A DNA stretch of 6,387 nt, taken from Actinomycetes bacterium (GTDB lineage Bacteria > Actinomycetota > Aquicultoria > CAJVYJ01 > JAUVQD01). A model generated the notes under the pieces. It searched no databases and was not told where the DNA came from. It worked only from the letters and a program-made list of their open reading frames with translations. The stretch's first letter is position 1. Each line of letters starts with the position of its first letter. The position numbers were made by a program, and so were the translations under genes. Positions 1 to 5,174 of this stretch are shown here, in pieces. The stretch lies in NCBI GenBank assembly GCA_030666075.1, contig DAOUYN010000056.1:1-6387 (forward strand), in the 5' to 3' direction.

Positions 1-1
1 C

Positions 2-78
2 TGGTGCGCCTGAGAGGATTCGAACCTCCGACCTCCGGATTCGTAGTCCGTTACTCTATCCAGCTGAGCTACAGGCGC
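2..78 (-). tRNA. tRNA-Arg, anticodon ACG, with encoded CCA
   Basis: The minus strand folds as a full cloverleaf. The 7-bp acceptor stem pairs GCGCCTG with CAGGCGC, followed by discriminator A and an encoded CCA (bases 4-2). The D stem is GCTC/GAGT, the anticodon loop is CTACGAA, and the T arm is GGAGG-TTCGAAT-CCTCT. The anticodon ACG is read at bases 44-42 and decodes CGU (and CGC/CGA after A34-to-inosine editing), hence arginine. Positions 27 and 43 look like an A-G mismatch at the top of the anticodon stem; the other four pairs of that stem are good. The gene body without CCA is 5-78. No terminator is visible because the 3' end lies at the window edge. Confidence 0.97.
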
Positions 79-85
79 AATCATA

Positions 86-102
86 TCGTGGCAAAGCCAC
101 GA
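86..102 (-). other. Hairpin in the tRNA-Arg 5' leader
   Basis: A perfect 7-bp inverted repeat (TCGTGGC, loop AAA or TTT, GCCACGA) ends 7 nt upstream of the mature tRNA 5' end. It has no T-tract on either strand, so it is a poor terminator. It would sit in the precursor leader, next to the RNase P cleavage site. A structural or processing role is inference only. Confidence 0.45.
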
Positions 103-113
103 ACAACTATAAG

Positions 114-142
114 AAATTACCAAGTATTTACCGCATAAGCAA
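114..142 (-). promoter_or_regulatory. Possible promoter of tRNA-Arg
   Basis: On the minus strand TTGCTT (bases 142-137) and TAATTT (119-114) are separated by exactly 17 nt, each matching the sigma-70 consensus at 4 of 6 positions. Predicted initiation near base 107 would give a leader of about 29 nt carrying the hairpin at 86-102. This AT-rich stretch stands out from its GC-rich surroundings. It is the only reasonable promoter I see upstream of the tRNA, but the match is modest. Confidence 0.4.
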
Positions 143-220
143 GTGAGACACGCAAATCAGCCACGGTGTTCTTTAATTGACCATCGACCTCATGGAAACG
201 ACCGTCCACCAAGTTAGTAG

Positions 221-249
221 TTGACGCGCGGGGGAATGGGGTATTAAAT
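221..249 (+). promoter_or_regulatory. Sigma-70-like promoter of the Cys-rich protein gene
   Basis: TTGACG (221-226, 5 of 6 to consensus) and TTAAAT (244-249, 4 of 6) are 17 nt apart. Transcription would start near base 256, giving a leader of about 40 nt before the ATG at 298. The palindromic operator at 252-269 covers that start point, which suits repression. Confidence 0.55.
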
Positions 250-251
250 CA

Positions 252-269
252 ACGTAACATTTGTTACGT
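252..269. promoter_or_regulatory. Crp/Fnr-superfamily operator, GTAAC-N4-GTTAC type
   Basis: Seven-base arms ACGTAAC and GTTACGT flank a 4-base centre (ATTT). The core GTAAC-N4-GTTAC fits the register of Crp/Fnr-family sites. From memory it resembles motifs proposed for the HcpR branch (nitrosative stress, hcp control); it also formally fits the cyanobacterial NtcA pattern GTA-N8-TAC. Its centre (260.5) lies only about 11 nt past the predicted -10 and 37 nt before the start codon, so binding should block initiation. A class II activator site (centre at -41.5) would put the transcript start inside the gene. The cognate regulator is unknown. Confidence 0.6.
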
Positions 270-297
270 CCACTGATGGACGAGAGGAGTGAGTTTC

Positions 298-654
298 ATG
301 GCAACTGCAACGGAAAAACAATTCACGATCGGAATGGTCGTTTCGTGCAAACGGAGTGACTGTACGAAGGCCGAAGAAGCCTGCTCCACCTGTGTCGAGA
401 GTTTTATCGGTGAGAACATCAAGCTTCACGATCGGTTCGCTCTGCGGCAGATCACGACGGAGAATCAATCGAAACAGTTTTCAGTCTCTTTTAATGCTCA
501 TTGCCTGCGTCCCGATTGCACTGTGACATCCGACGGCGGCGAGGCTTGCTGCACCGCCTCCGCTGAGAAGTGCGAGATGTGTCTGCGCACTATCGTCAGC
601 CGGGGTATCCGGGAGATGTACGGCTTTCACGCCAAAGAGATCGCGGTCGTCTAG
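298..654 (+). CDS. Unrecognised 118-aa protein with a duplicated four-Cys module
   Basis: I do not recognise the family. The protein has ten cysteines in two copies of one module. Copy 1 (residues 17-52) has C17-x4-C22 as CxRxDC, then C29-x2-C32. Copy 2 (69-115) has C69-x4-C74 as CxRxDC, an extra CC pair at 84-85, then C92-x2-C95. Each copy is followed by a similar segment with I-[KR], a Phe and a terminal Ile, so the whole unit looks duplicated. The spacing suggests metal binding (zinc or Fe-S) or redox thiols. No signal peptide or membrane segment is evident, so it is probably cytoplasmic. The ATG at 298 is preferred over the GTG at 289 because GAGAGGAG (282-289) lies 8 nt upstream of the ATG and overlaps that GTG. 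The gene stands alone behind its own promoter and operator. Its stop codon overlaps that of the convergent MFS gene. Confidence 0.85.
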   Translation: MATATEKQFTIGMVVSCKRSDCTKAEEACSTCVESFIGENIKLHDRFALRQITTENQSKQFSVSFNAHCLRPDCTVTSDGGEACCTASAEKCEMCLRTIVSRGIREMYGFHAKEIAVV

Positions 655-1802
655 CTTAAAGAGTGGTCTGAGCGCATTCTGAACAATGGCAGAGCCGATA
701 AGGCGGCCAGGAAGACGAAGGCGGCCATCAGGTTAAAACCCAGCGCATACGTCCCTGTTTGATCGCGGGCGGCCCCGACTAGAAACGGACCGATCACGAT
801 GCCGATGTTGAGGCTGGTCGACATGATCCCGAAGGCAAGGCCCTGATCTTCAGGGCCGACTAGGTCTGCCGGGAGCGCAAAGACGGCCGGCGGGGCCAGG
901 GCCCCGACGATGCCCAGGATGATCACAAGTGGGACCAGCTGGGTCGAGGCGAACGGAAAAAGCGTCATGACCGCCGAGGCCAGAAGGGTTCCGGTGATGA
1001 TAAAGCCGGCCTTGCGTCTGATATCGGTCAAGAAGAGGCCGACGATCGGGCTGACGATCACGGCCCCCCACATCACCAGGCCGGCGACGAAATTGGCCGC
1101 TGTGGGCGTGAAACCGCTGGCGAGCAAGAACTCCGGCCCAAAGGTTATAAAGGCGATAATGGCGGCGTTGAACCAGAGCCAGACCATGCCCATCGGCCAG
1201 GTGCGGCGCAAAATCGCCGAGAACGCCCCGCCGCTATTCGCCCCGTTCGGGGTGGGTTCGTTCAACAGCGCATAGATCAGCGTCAGCGGTATGAGCGCGC
1301 TCATACCTGAGACAAAGAGCGCTGTCCGCCAACCGAAATCGGCGGCGATGAAGCCGAAGAGGCTAAAGCCGATAATCGTGCCTACCGGTAATCCGGTGCC
1401 GTAGAACCCCATCGCTATCCCTAGGTTCCGGCCGGAAAAGGACCGGCTGACGAGGCTGCCGGCGCCCACGACCAAGATGAGGCCGCCCGTGCCCGCGAAC
1501 ATCCGGGCCAAGCTCAGCGTCCAAAAATCGATGGCGAAGGCAGAGCCGACCGCTCCCGCGAGCATGATCAATATGGCGGCGGTGCTGACGAGCTTGAAGC
1601 CGTAACGATCGGCCAGACGCCCGCCCGGTATAGTCAGCGCGATGCCGGGCAGAGCGAAGACCCCCATTAACAGGCCGCTTTGGGTGTGGTCTAGCGAGAG
1701 ATCCGCTGAGAGTAGTTGTAGCAGTGGTGGAAGCGCCTGAAAGACAAAAGTGAAAGCTAGAACCGAACTGTAGGCGACGGCGAAGTTACGCCATGGGTTC
1801 AT
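651..1802 (-). CDS. MFS transporter (12-helix permease), substrate unknown
   Basis: This 383-aa hydrophobic protein has the length and pattern of a 12-helix major facilitator superfamily permease in the inner membrane. The loop after helix 2 carries the family's motif A (GGRLADRYGFK, residues 60-70). A polar linker rich in Asn, Pro and Gly (about 182-192) lies between the two six-helix halves. The overall look recalls the CynX/NimT-like and NarK-like anion or drug transporters, but nothing shown fixes the substrate. The ATG at 1802 overlaps the TGA of the upstream kinase gene as ATGA, with no clear Shine-Dalgarno of its own, so translation is probably coupled. It is the last gene of the minus-strand operon. 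A sugar or sugar-derivative substrate would fit the kinase partner, but that rests on context alone. Confidence 0.9.
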   Translation of the reverse strand: MNPWRNFAVAYSSVLAFTFVFQALPPLLQLLSADLSLDHTQSGLLMGVFALPGIALTIPGGRLADRYGFKLVSTAAILIMLAGAVGSAFAIDFWTLSLARMFAGTGGLILVVGAGSLVSRSFSGRNLGIAMGFYGTGLPVGTIIGFSLFGFIAADFGWRTALFVSGMSALIPLTLIYALLNEPTPNGANSGGAFSAILRRTWPMGMVWLWFNAAIIAFITFGPEFLLASGFTPTAANFVAGLVMWGAVIVSPIVGLFLTDIRRKAGFIITGTLLASAVMTLFPFASTQLVPLVIILGIVGALAPPAVFALPADLVGPEDQGLAFGIMSTSLNIGIVIGPFLVGAARDQTGTYALGFNLMAAFVFLAALSALPLFRMRSDHSLS

Positions 1803-2734
1803 CTATCGAGAACCAGACCGGCGGCCCCGATAAGGCCGGCGGTGTTCTCAAGGGTCGAGAGCGGCAAGGGGGTTTCTTTGGCTCTCGGGTCGATCGCGAT
1901 CTCCCGGACTTGGCCGCGGATAGCCTCCATGGCCAGATCGAGCGAGGAAGCGACCCCGCCGCCGAGGATGACGATTTCCGAATTGAAGACATTGATCAGG
2001 CTGCCGATGCCTATGCCGAGCCATCGCCCCAGTTCATTGAAGAGAGCGATAGCTTCTTCCTGGCCGGCCCTGGCCGCTTCAGCCAGCTTGCGGCCGCTGA
2101 CATTGGCCGGGTCACCGGCGAACAAGGCACCCAGGTCAGTAGTCGGGTTGGCGGCGACATATTCGCGCCCGAAGCGCTCCAGAGCAGTGCCCGAGGCCAT
2201 CTGCTCCAGGCAGCCGCGGCTGCCGCAGGCGCAGGGGACGCCACCGCCATCTACGACGATATGGCCGAACTCGGCCGCGCCGCCGCGTGAGCCGCGCCAC
2301 AAACCGCCCTCGGCGACGATACCGCCGCCCACTCCGGTCCCGACTGTCAAACCGAGAAAGAGCTTGTGCCCTTGCCCGGCTCCGGCGTAGAGCTCGCCCA
2401 AAACGGCCAGGTTCGCATCGTTATCGACAAAGCAGTCCAGACCATCGGAGCGCAGTTCATCAGCGAGACGGACACCGTCGAGCGGCAGGTTTGGCGAAAC
2501 GACGACGGTGCCGTCGGCGAAATCGACTAACCCGGCCACGCCGATACCGACCCCGCGAAGGCCCGATGTCGCAGATTTAGCGTCTTTGATTATTTGGTGC
2601 AGCGCGGCCAGGAGTTCATCCGTGCTTTTAGGGGTGGGGATCTCTTGGCGGTCTGAAAGTCTGTATTCGCTGTCTGCCAGCGCCCAGGAGGTCTTGGTGC
2701 CGCCGAGGTCGATCGCCAGGGCTTGGTCGGGCAC
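1799..2734 (-). CDS. ROK-family sugar kinase, probable glucokinase
   Basis: The 311-aa length is typical of single-domain ROK kinases such as glucokinase (ATP + glucose to glucose-6-phosphate, cytoplasmic). Visible motifs in order are the phosphate-binding DLGGTKT (9-15), the catalytic Asp in DNDAN (D106), the glycine-rich TVGTGVGGG (130-138), EFGH (155-158), and the ROK zinc site formed by H158 with C168, C170 and C175 in CACGSRGC. E155, H158 and E177 occupy the usual sugar-contact positions. There is no N-terminal helix-turn-helix, so it is a kinase rather than a NagC/XylR-type repressor. Glucose is the likeliest substrate, but N-acetylmannosamine or another hexose is possible. The start is GTG at 2734, 2 nt after the stop of the GGDEF-like gene and without a strong Shine-Dalgarno, so coupling is likely. 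Confidence 0.93.
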   Translation of the reverse strand: MPDQALAIDLGGTKTSWALADSEYRLSDRQEIPTPKSTDELLAALHQIIKDAKSATSGLRGVGIGVAGLVDFADGTVVVSPNLPLDGVRLADELRSDGLDCFVDNDANLAVLGELYAGAGQGHKLFLGLTVGTGVGGGIVAEGGLWRGSRGGAAEFGHIVVDGGGVPCACGSRGCLEQMASGTALERFGREYVAANPTTDLGALFAGDPANVSGRKLAEAARAGQEEAIALFNELGRWLGIGIGSLINVFNSEIVILGGGVASSLDLAMEAIRGQVREIAIDPRAKETPLPLSTLENTAGLIGAAGLVLDR

Positions 2735-2736
2735 GA

Positions 2737-3426
2737 TCAGGTCGTGGCCCGTTTCTCGCCGGTGTCGTTCCAGACCTGGACCTTGTTGCCGGTTGAGCTC
2801 GCACCGCTTAAAGCTTCTTCGACCCGCTCTATCAGCTGAATATCATCGCCGGCATTATCGGGATAGGTCGCTAGACCGATGCTGATCGTCGCATTGCCGC
2901 CGCCGATGTTCCCGTCGGCCACGGCTTCGCGCATGCGCTCGGCCACTTCATGCGAAGCGACACGACCAGTATTGGGCAAAAGAACCCCGAACTGCTCTGT
3001 GTGGTAACGGCTGACTATGTCGACTCCGCGCACTTGGATTTTGACTATCTCCCCGATCTCTTTAATGAGTTCTTTACCCCGGGCCTGACCATTTTCATCA
3101 CTGTAGGCCTGGAATCCGTCGACCTCCGCCAGAACCATGGAGACTCGGCTCCCGAAACGGTCGGCGCGCTTTTTCTCTTCATTGAGGCGGTCGATAAAAT
3201 AATTGTAGGTGTGAAGACCGGTAAGTTTGTCGGTGATGGACTGCTCTTTCGCTGTGGGTTCCACGGTTCGGTTGGAACCGGCGAACCAGCCGATCGCCCC
3301 GGCGACGATGATGAGGAGGATGTGAGTAAAGGTCTGCCCGGCTGATTGAGCCATGGCGTCTGCCGCAGTCGCGACAATGAGCGCGGCTACTAGAATTACG
3401 AGGATGACAGTCTTATTATTCTCCAT
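2737..3426 (-). CDS. Membrane-anchored degenerate GGDEF-domain protein
   Basis: The protein has 229 aa. Residues 6-26 form a hydrophobic segment that could be a signal anchor (possible AMA cleavage site), and a second membrane helix spans about 34-50, placing the rest in the cytoplasm. Residues 62-220 form a GGDEF fold: DKLTGLHTYNYF (66-77) matches the usual D-x-LTGLxNRRxF, and the glycine-rich ISIGLA motif follows later. The signature itself is HTEQF (142-146) instead of GGDEF, and the first metal-binding Asp of the usual DxD motif is Glu (E101-V-D103). Diguanylate cyclase activity is therefore doubtful. An RxxD (R133-D136) sits exactly five residues before the signature, where the c-di-GMP inhibitory site belongs, so it may bind c-di-GMP. 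ATG 3426 is chosen because an in-frame TAG lies just upstream. An AGGAG at 3447-3451 is 20 nt away, too far to be an ordinary RBS. Confidence 0.88.
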   Translation of the reverse strand: MENNKTVILVILVAALIVATAADAMAQSAGQTFTHILLIIVAGAIGWFAGSNRTVEPTAKEQSITDKLTGLHTYNYFIDRLNEEKKRADRFGSRVSMVLAEVDGFQAYSDENGQARGKELIKEIGEIVKIQVRGVDIVSRYHTEQFGVLLPNTGRVASHEVAERMREAVADGNIGGGNATISIGLATYPDNAGDDIQLIERVEEALSGASSTGNKVQVWNDTGEKRATT

Positions 3427-3465
3427 GACTTTGTAGTACTAAATGGCTCCTGTAAACTTGGTCGT

Positions 3466-3474
3466 ATTCTAGCA
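3466..3474 (-). promoter_or_regulatory. Extended -10 promoter of the GGDEF-ROK-MFS operon
   Basis: On the minus strand TGC-TAGAAT (bases 3474-3466) is an extended -10 element: TGn followed by a hexamer matching TATAAT at 5 of 6 positions. No good -35 is present at 17 nt; a TTGATA lies 20 nt upstream. Initiation near 3459 would give a leader of about 33 nt. It lies in the 102-bp divergent region shared with the Crp/Fnr gene. Confidence 0.5.
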
Positions 3475-3528
3475 CAATTGGCATGCTTTGTTATCAACGA
3501 ACGGCTTGCCCGGGGATAAGGTATTGAG

Positions 3529-4212
3529 ATGGAACTGACACAGAAACTTAAGAAGACTTTTATATTCGCCGACTTCAGCCAGGAGGAGCTGGAGGCCGCT
3601 GCCAGCCTTTTTCAACAGAAGAAGTACCGTAAGGGCATCACCATCTTTCACGAAGGGCAACCGGGGATCGCTTTCTACCTTATCAGCTCGGGGCGCGTGA
3701 AGGTCTTTAAGCTCAATGAAGATGGCCGCGAACTCATTTTCGGCATCTTCGGCGATGGGGCCATCTTCGGCGATGTGCCCGTCTTTGACGGCGGTCCGTA
3801 TCCCGCTTCCGCCGCGACTCTGGTCGAAACAGAAGTCGTCTATATGAGTCGGGATGATTTCGTCCGGTTGATCACGGAGCACCCGGCAATATCTTTGAAA
3901 GTAGTCAGGGTCTTGGGCAAGCGGCTTCGTCAGGCCCAGCGCTTCGTGATGGATATCGCCATGAAGTCTGTTCTCCAGCGCCTCTCGGCTCAGCTGGTGG
4001 GCCTGGCCGAAGAATACGGGCGTGAAGTTGGCGAAGAGACGATCATCGATCTGCCGCTGACCCGTCAGGAGCTGGCTGAGCTGATCGGGGTCACCCGGGA
4101 GACGGCCACTCGCGAATTATCCAAGCTCAGTCGGGCCGGGGCCGTCCGTCTCGAAGGCAAGAAGATATACATCACCGACTGGTCTATGCTCGAGCGCTGG
4201 GCCAAAGTGTGA
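3529..4212 (+). CDS. Crp/Fnr-family transcriptional regulator
   Basis: The 227-aa protein has the family's usual length and order. An N-terminal cyclic-nucleotide-binding-type beta barrel (about 10-125) is followed by a long dimerisation helix (about 125-160) and a C-terminal winged helix-turn-helix (about 177-215, LTRQELAELIGVTRETATRE). The recognition helix has R190-E191-x3-R195, the same spacing as CRP R180-E181-R185, which reads TGTGA half-sites. The phosphate-binding cassette region reads GDVPVFDGGPYPASA (81-95): Asp replaces the ribose-contacting Glu and the cAMP-contacting Arg is absent, so cAMP is an unlikely ligand. There are no cysteines, so no FNR-type [4Fe-4S] cluster; haem, a small molecule or nothing could be the signal. 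ATG 3529 has AAGG 7 nt upstream and an in-frame TAA just before it. A perfect CRP-type site overlaps its last codons, suggesting control of downstream genes. Confidence 0.95.
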   Translation: MELTQKLKKTFIFADFSQEELEAAASLFQQKKYRKGITIFHEGQPGIAFYLISSGRVKVFKLNEDGRELIFGIFGDGAIFGDVPVFDGGPYPASAATLVETEVVYMSRDDFVRLITEHPAISLKVVRVLGKRLRQAQRFVMDIAMKSVLQRLSAQLVGLAEEYGREVGEETIIDLPLTRQELAELIGVTRETATRELSKLSRAGAVRLEGKKIYITDWSMLERWAKV

Positions 4213-4234
4213 CCAGAATCACAAATATTTGTGA
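4208..4234. promoter_or_regulatory. Triple half-site Crp-type operator
   Basis: TGTGA (4208-4212), TCACA (4219-4223) and TGTGA (4230-4234) are each separated by 6 nt, giving an exact 11-bp period. The first two form the canonical TGTGA-N6-TCACA CRP site, with flanking A-tracts like the classical 22-bp consensus. The last two make a perfect 16-bp palindrome, TCACAAATATTTGTGA. The first half-site is built from the final GTG codon and TGA stop of the regulator gene. Relative to a start predicted near 4279, the canonical site is centred at about -63, near a class I activator position. The adjacent regulator has matching recognition residues. Confidence 0.7.
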
Positions 4235-4263
4235 CCGTCCCCATTTTGCCGGCGTCCGTGTGG

Positions 4264-4272
4264 TGGTATCTT
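4264..4272 (+). promoter_or_regulatory. Possible extended -10 promoter for the small Cys-protein operon
   Basis: TGG-TATCTT (4264-4272) is TGn plus a 4-of-6 match to TATAAT. The -35 region (TTTGCC near 4245-4250) is poor, as expected for an activator-dependent promoter. Initiation near 4279 would leave a leader of about 36 nt before the ATG at 4315. The call leans on the operator placed 50-60 bp upstream. Confidence 0.35.
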
Positions 4273-4314
4273 TCTTGAACTGGGACGTGAACATTCTATG
4301 GGAAAGGATCGATC

Positions 4315-4449
4315 ATGAGTGACGAAAGCAGCAAGTGTTTCGTTTGCGGCGCGACTAGCGAGGACCGGGTCTTGCTCAAAGCCGAGGAAAAGGGCGAAGA
4401 GAAATTGGTCTGCGTGCGCTGTCTGCCCCCGCTGATCCACGGCGCGTAA
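4315..4449 (+). CDS. 44-aa zinc-ribbon-like peptide (two CxxC knuckles)
   Basis: This short gene begins MSDESSKCFVCGA and ends LIHGA before TAA. It has exactly four cysteines as two CxxC pairs, C8-C11 and C33-C36, separated by a charged Glu/Lys stretch, which is the layout of a minimal zinc ribbon or rubredoxin-like metal knuckle. The ATG is preceded by AAAGGA (4303-4308) at 6 nt. The stop is followed after 15 nt by the next gene, with its own strong AAGGAGGA. These features and the clean Cys pairs support a real gene despite its length. I do not recognise a named family. It is the first gene after the Crp-type operator, so it is probably the first cistron of the operon. Its role may be metal or redox binding, or protein interaction. 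Confidence 0.75.
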   Translation: MSDESSKCFVCGATSEDRVLLKAEEKGEEKLVCVRCLPPLIHGA

Positions 4450-4464
4450 CAAGGAGGAATTATC

Positions 4465-4662
4465 ATGGCTATCACTAAAGAAATGACCATCGGCGAAGTC
4501 GTCGAGAACCACCCGGAGACGGTTGAAGTCTTCAATAAATACGGGATGGGCTGCCTGGGCTGCCCGGCCACCGCTTTTGAAAATGTCGAGCAGGGCGCGA
4601 TCATGCACGGTATAGATATCGAACAACTGATCGTCGATCTGAACAAGGCCGGCGCTGCCTAA
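4465..4662 (+). CDS. DUF1858 / hybrid-cluster-protein-associated redox disulfide domain protein
   Basis: The 65-aa protein is a stand-alone DUF1858-type domain. It has the T-I-G-E-V-V-E-N-H-P-E-T-x-E-V-F opening (8-23), the K-Y-G-M-G-C-L-G-C motif (25-33) with C30 and C33 as the putative redox CxxC, and the closing E-x-G-A-x-x-H-G-I-D helix. Such domains occur alone or fused to other proteins in anaerobes and are named for association with the hybrid cluster protein Hcp, which handles nitric oxide. Their exact reaction is not established. Full domain length is present. The Shine-Dalgarno AAGGAGGA (4451-4458) lies 6 nt from the ATG and is the strongest in the window, so high expression is likely. 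The stop is 1 nt from the start of the membrane-protein gene. No hcp gene is visible here. Confidence 0.93.
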   Translation: MAITKEMTIGEVVENHPETVEVFNKYGMGCLGCPATAFENVEQGAIMHGIDIEQLIVDLNKAGAA

Positions 4663-4663
4663 G

Positions 4664-5149
4664 ATGCAGATCCTAAGCATCATCGTCAATTGGCTCCATA
4701 TGGTGGGAGGCTTCACCTGGCTTGGCGGCCTCATCTTCGTCAACATCGTGTTGTCGCCGGTCGTCCAGCCGAAAGGGATCCCGCCGGAGTTTATCCGCAT
4801 CATGGGGATGGAGCGTTTTCGGTATTACGCCTGGGGGAGTATCGGCATCATCATCCTAAGCGGCATCTTCAATATAGTGCGGGGAATGGCCGAAAACAGC
4901 GGCGATCCGAACCCGCTCTTTGTCGGAGCGCTCTTCACGAAGCTCGTGATCGTCGCGGCGATGATCGTTATCACCATGGTGAATTCTGTCGTCTTGAGGA
5001 AGAGGCTGGCCGATGCCAAGCCGACGCCGGGCGGGCCGTCCGAGGAGATAAAGCGGATGGGCGCGCGGCTCGTCGTGTTCTCCAGGATCAATCTGGCCTT
5101 GGGCGTCCTGGTGCTCCTGATGGTAGCTATTATGCGCTCGGCCGCCTGA
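4664..5149 (+). CDS. CopD-like four-helix membrane protein
   Basis: The 161-aa integral membrane protein has four predicted helices at about 4-30, 55-75, 88-110 and 137-158. Helix 1 carries W10-L-H12 followed by GGFTWLGGLIF, the pattern seen in CopD-domain proteins, where the histidine could bind copper or haem. E50-R51-F-R53 before helix 2 and the LSG motif within it also fit the family. CopD-domain proteins are linked to copper handling, but many short stand-alone members are uncharacterised and some may be haem proteins. The start is ATG 4664, 1 nt after the stop of the DUF1858 gene; the nearest AAGG is about 15 nt away, so translation is probably by reinitiation. The tight linkage suggests that the membrane protein and the CxxC protein work together, perhaps in electron transfer or metal redox. 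Confidence 0.85.
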   Translation: MQILSIIVNWLHMVGGFTWLGGLIFVNIVLSPVVQPKGIPPEFIRIMGMERFRYYAWGSIGIIILSGIFNIVRGMAENSGDPNPLFVGALFTKLVIVAAMIVITMVNSVVLRKRLADAKPTPGGPSEEIKRMGARLVVFSRINLALGVLVLLMVAIMRSAA

Positions 5150-5174
5150 GCCACCCCGGCCTTGCCAAGCGGTC

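Noticed and set aside
2..78. tRNA gene as an attachment site of a genomic island
   Set aside because: No integrase, no direct repeat of the tRNA end and no compositional break are visible in the window.
289..291. GTG as an alternative start of the 118-aa protein
   Set aside because: The Shine-Dalgarno GAGAGGAG overlaps this codon and is ideally placed for the ATG at 298.
1793..2390. Plus-strand frames of 165 and 182 codons over the ROK gene
   Set aside because: They are antisense to a kinase with all ROK motifs intact and have low-complexity compositions typical of GC-rich shadow frames.
3447..3451. AGGAG (minus strand) as RBS of the GGDEF-like gene or of a leader peptide
   Set aside because: It is 20 nt from the ATG, and no start codon with an open frame follows at normal distance.
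3469..3882. Open frame of 137 codons on the minus strand opposite the Crp/Fnr gene
   Set aside because: It lies antisense to a clear regulator gene, has no recognisable domain, and runs through the shared promoter region.
4219..4234. TCACAAATATTTGTGA as a terminator or a separate ArsR-type operator
   Set aside because: It is AT-rich with no GC stem or T-tract, so not a terminator. Sharing a half-site with a canonical Crp site at 11-bp spacing makes a Crp-type explanation simpler, though an ArsR-type factor is not excluded.
4219..4803. Long minus-strand frames opposite the small Cys-protein genes (for example 4219-4803)
   Set aside because: The plus-strand genes have RBSs, domain matches and operon spacing; the antisense products resemble no family.
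5155..5170. Imperfect inverted repeat around CTTGCCAAG after the CopD-like gene
   Set aside because: The stem is short and bulged, with no T-run. It may be chance in a GC-rich gap.
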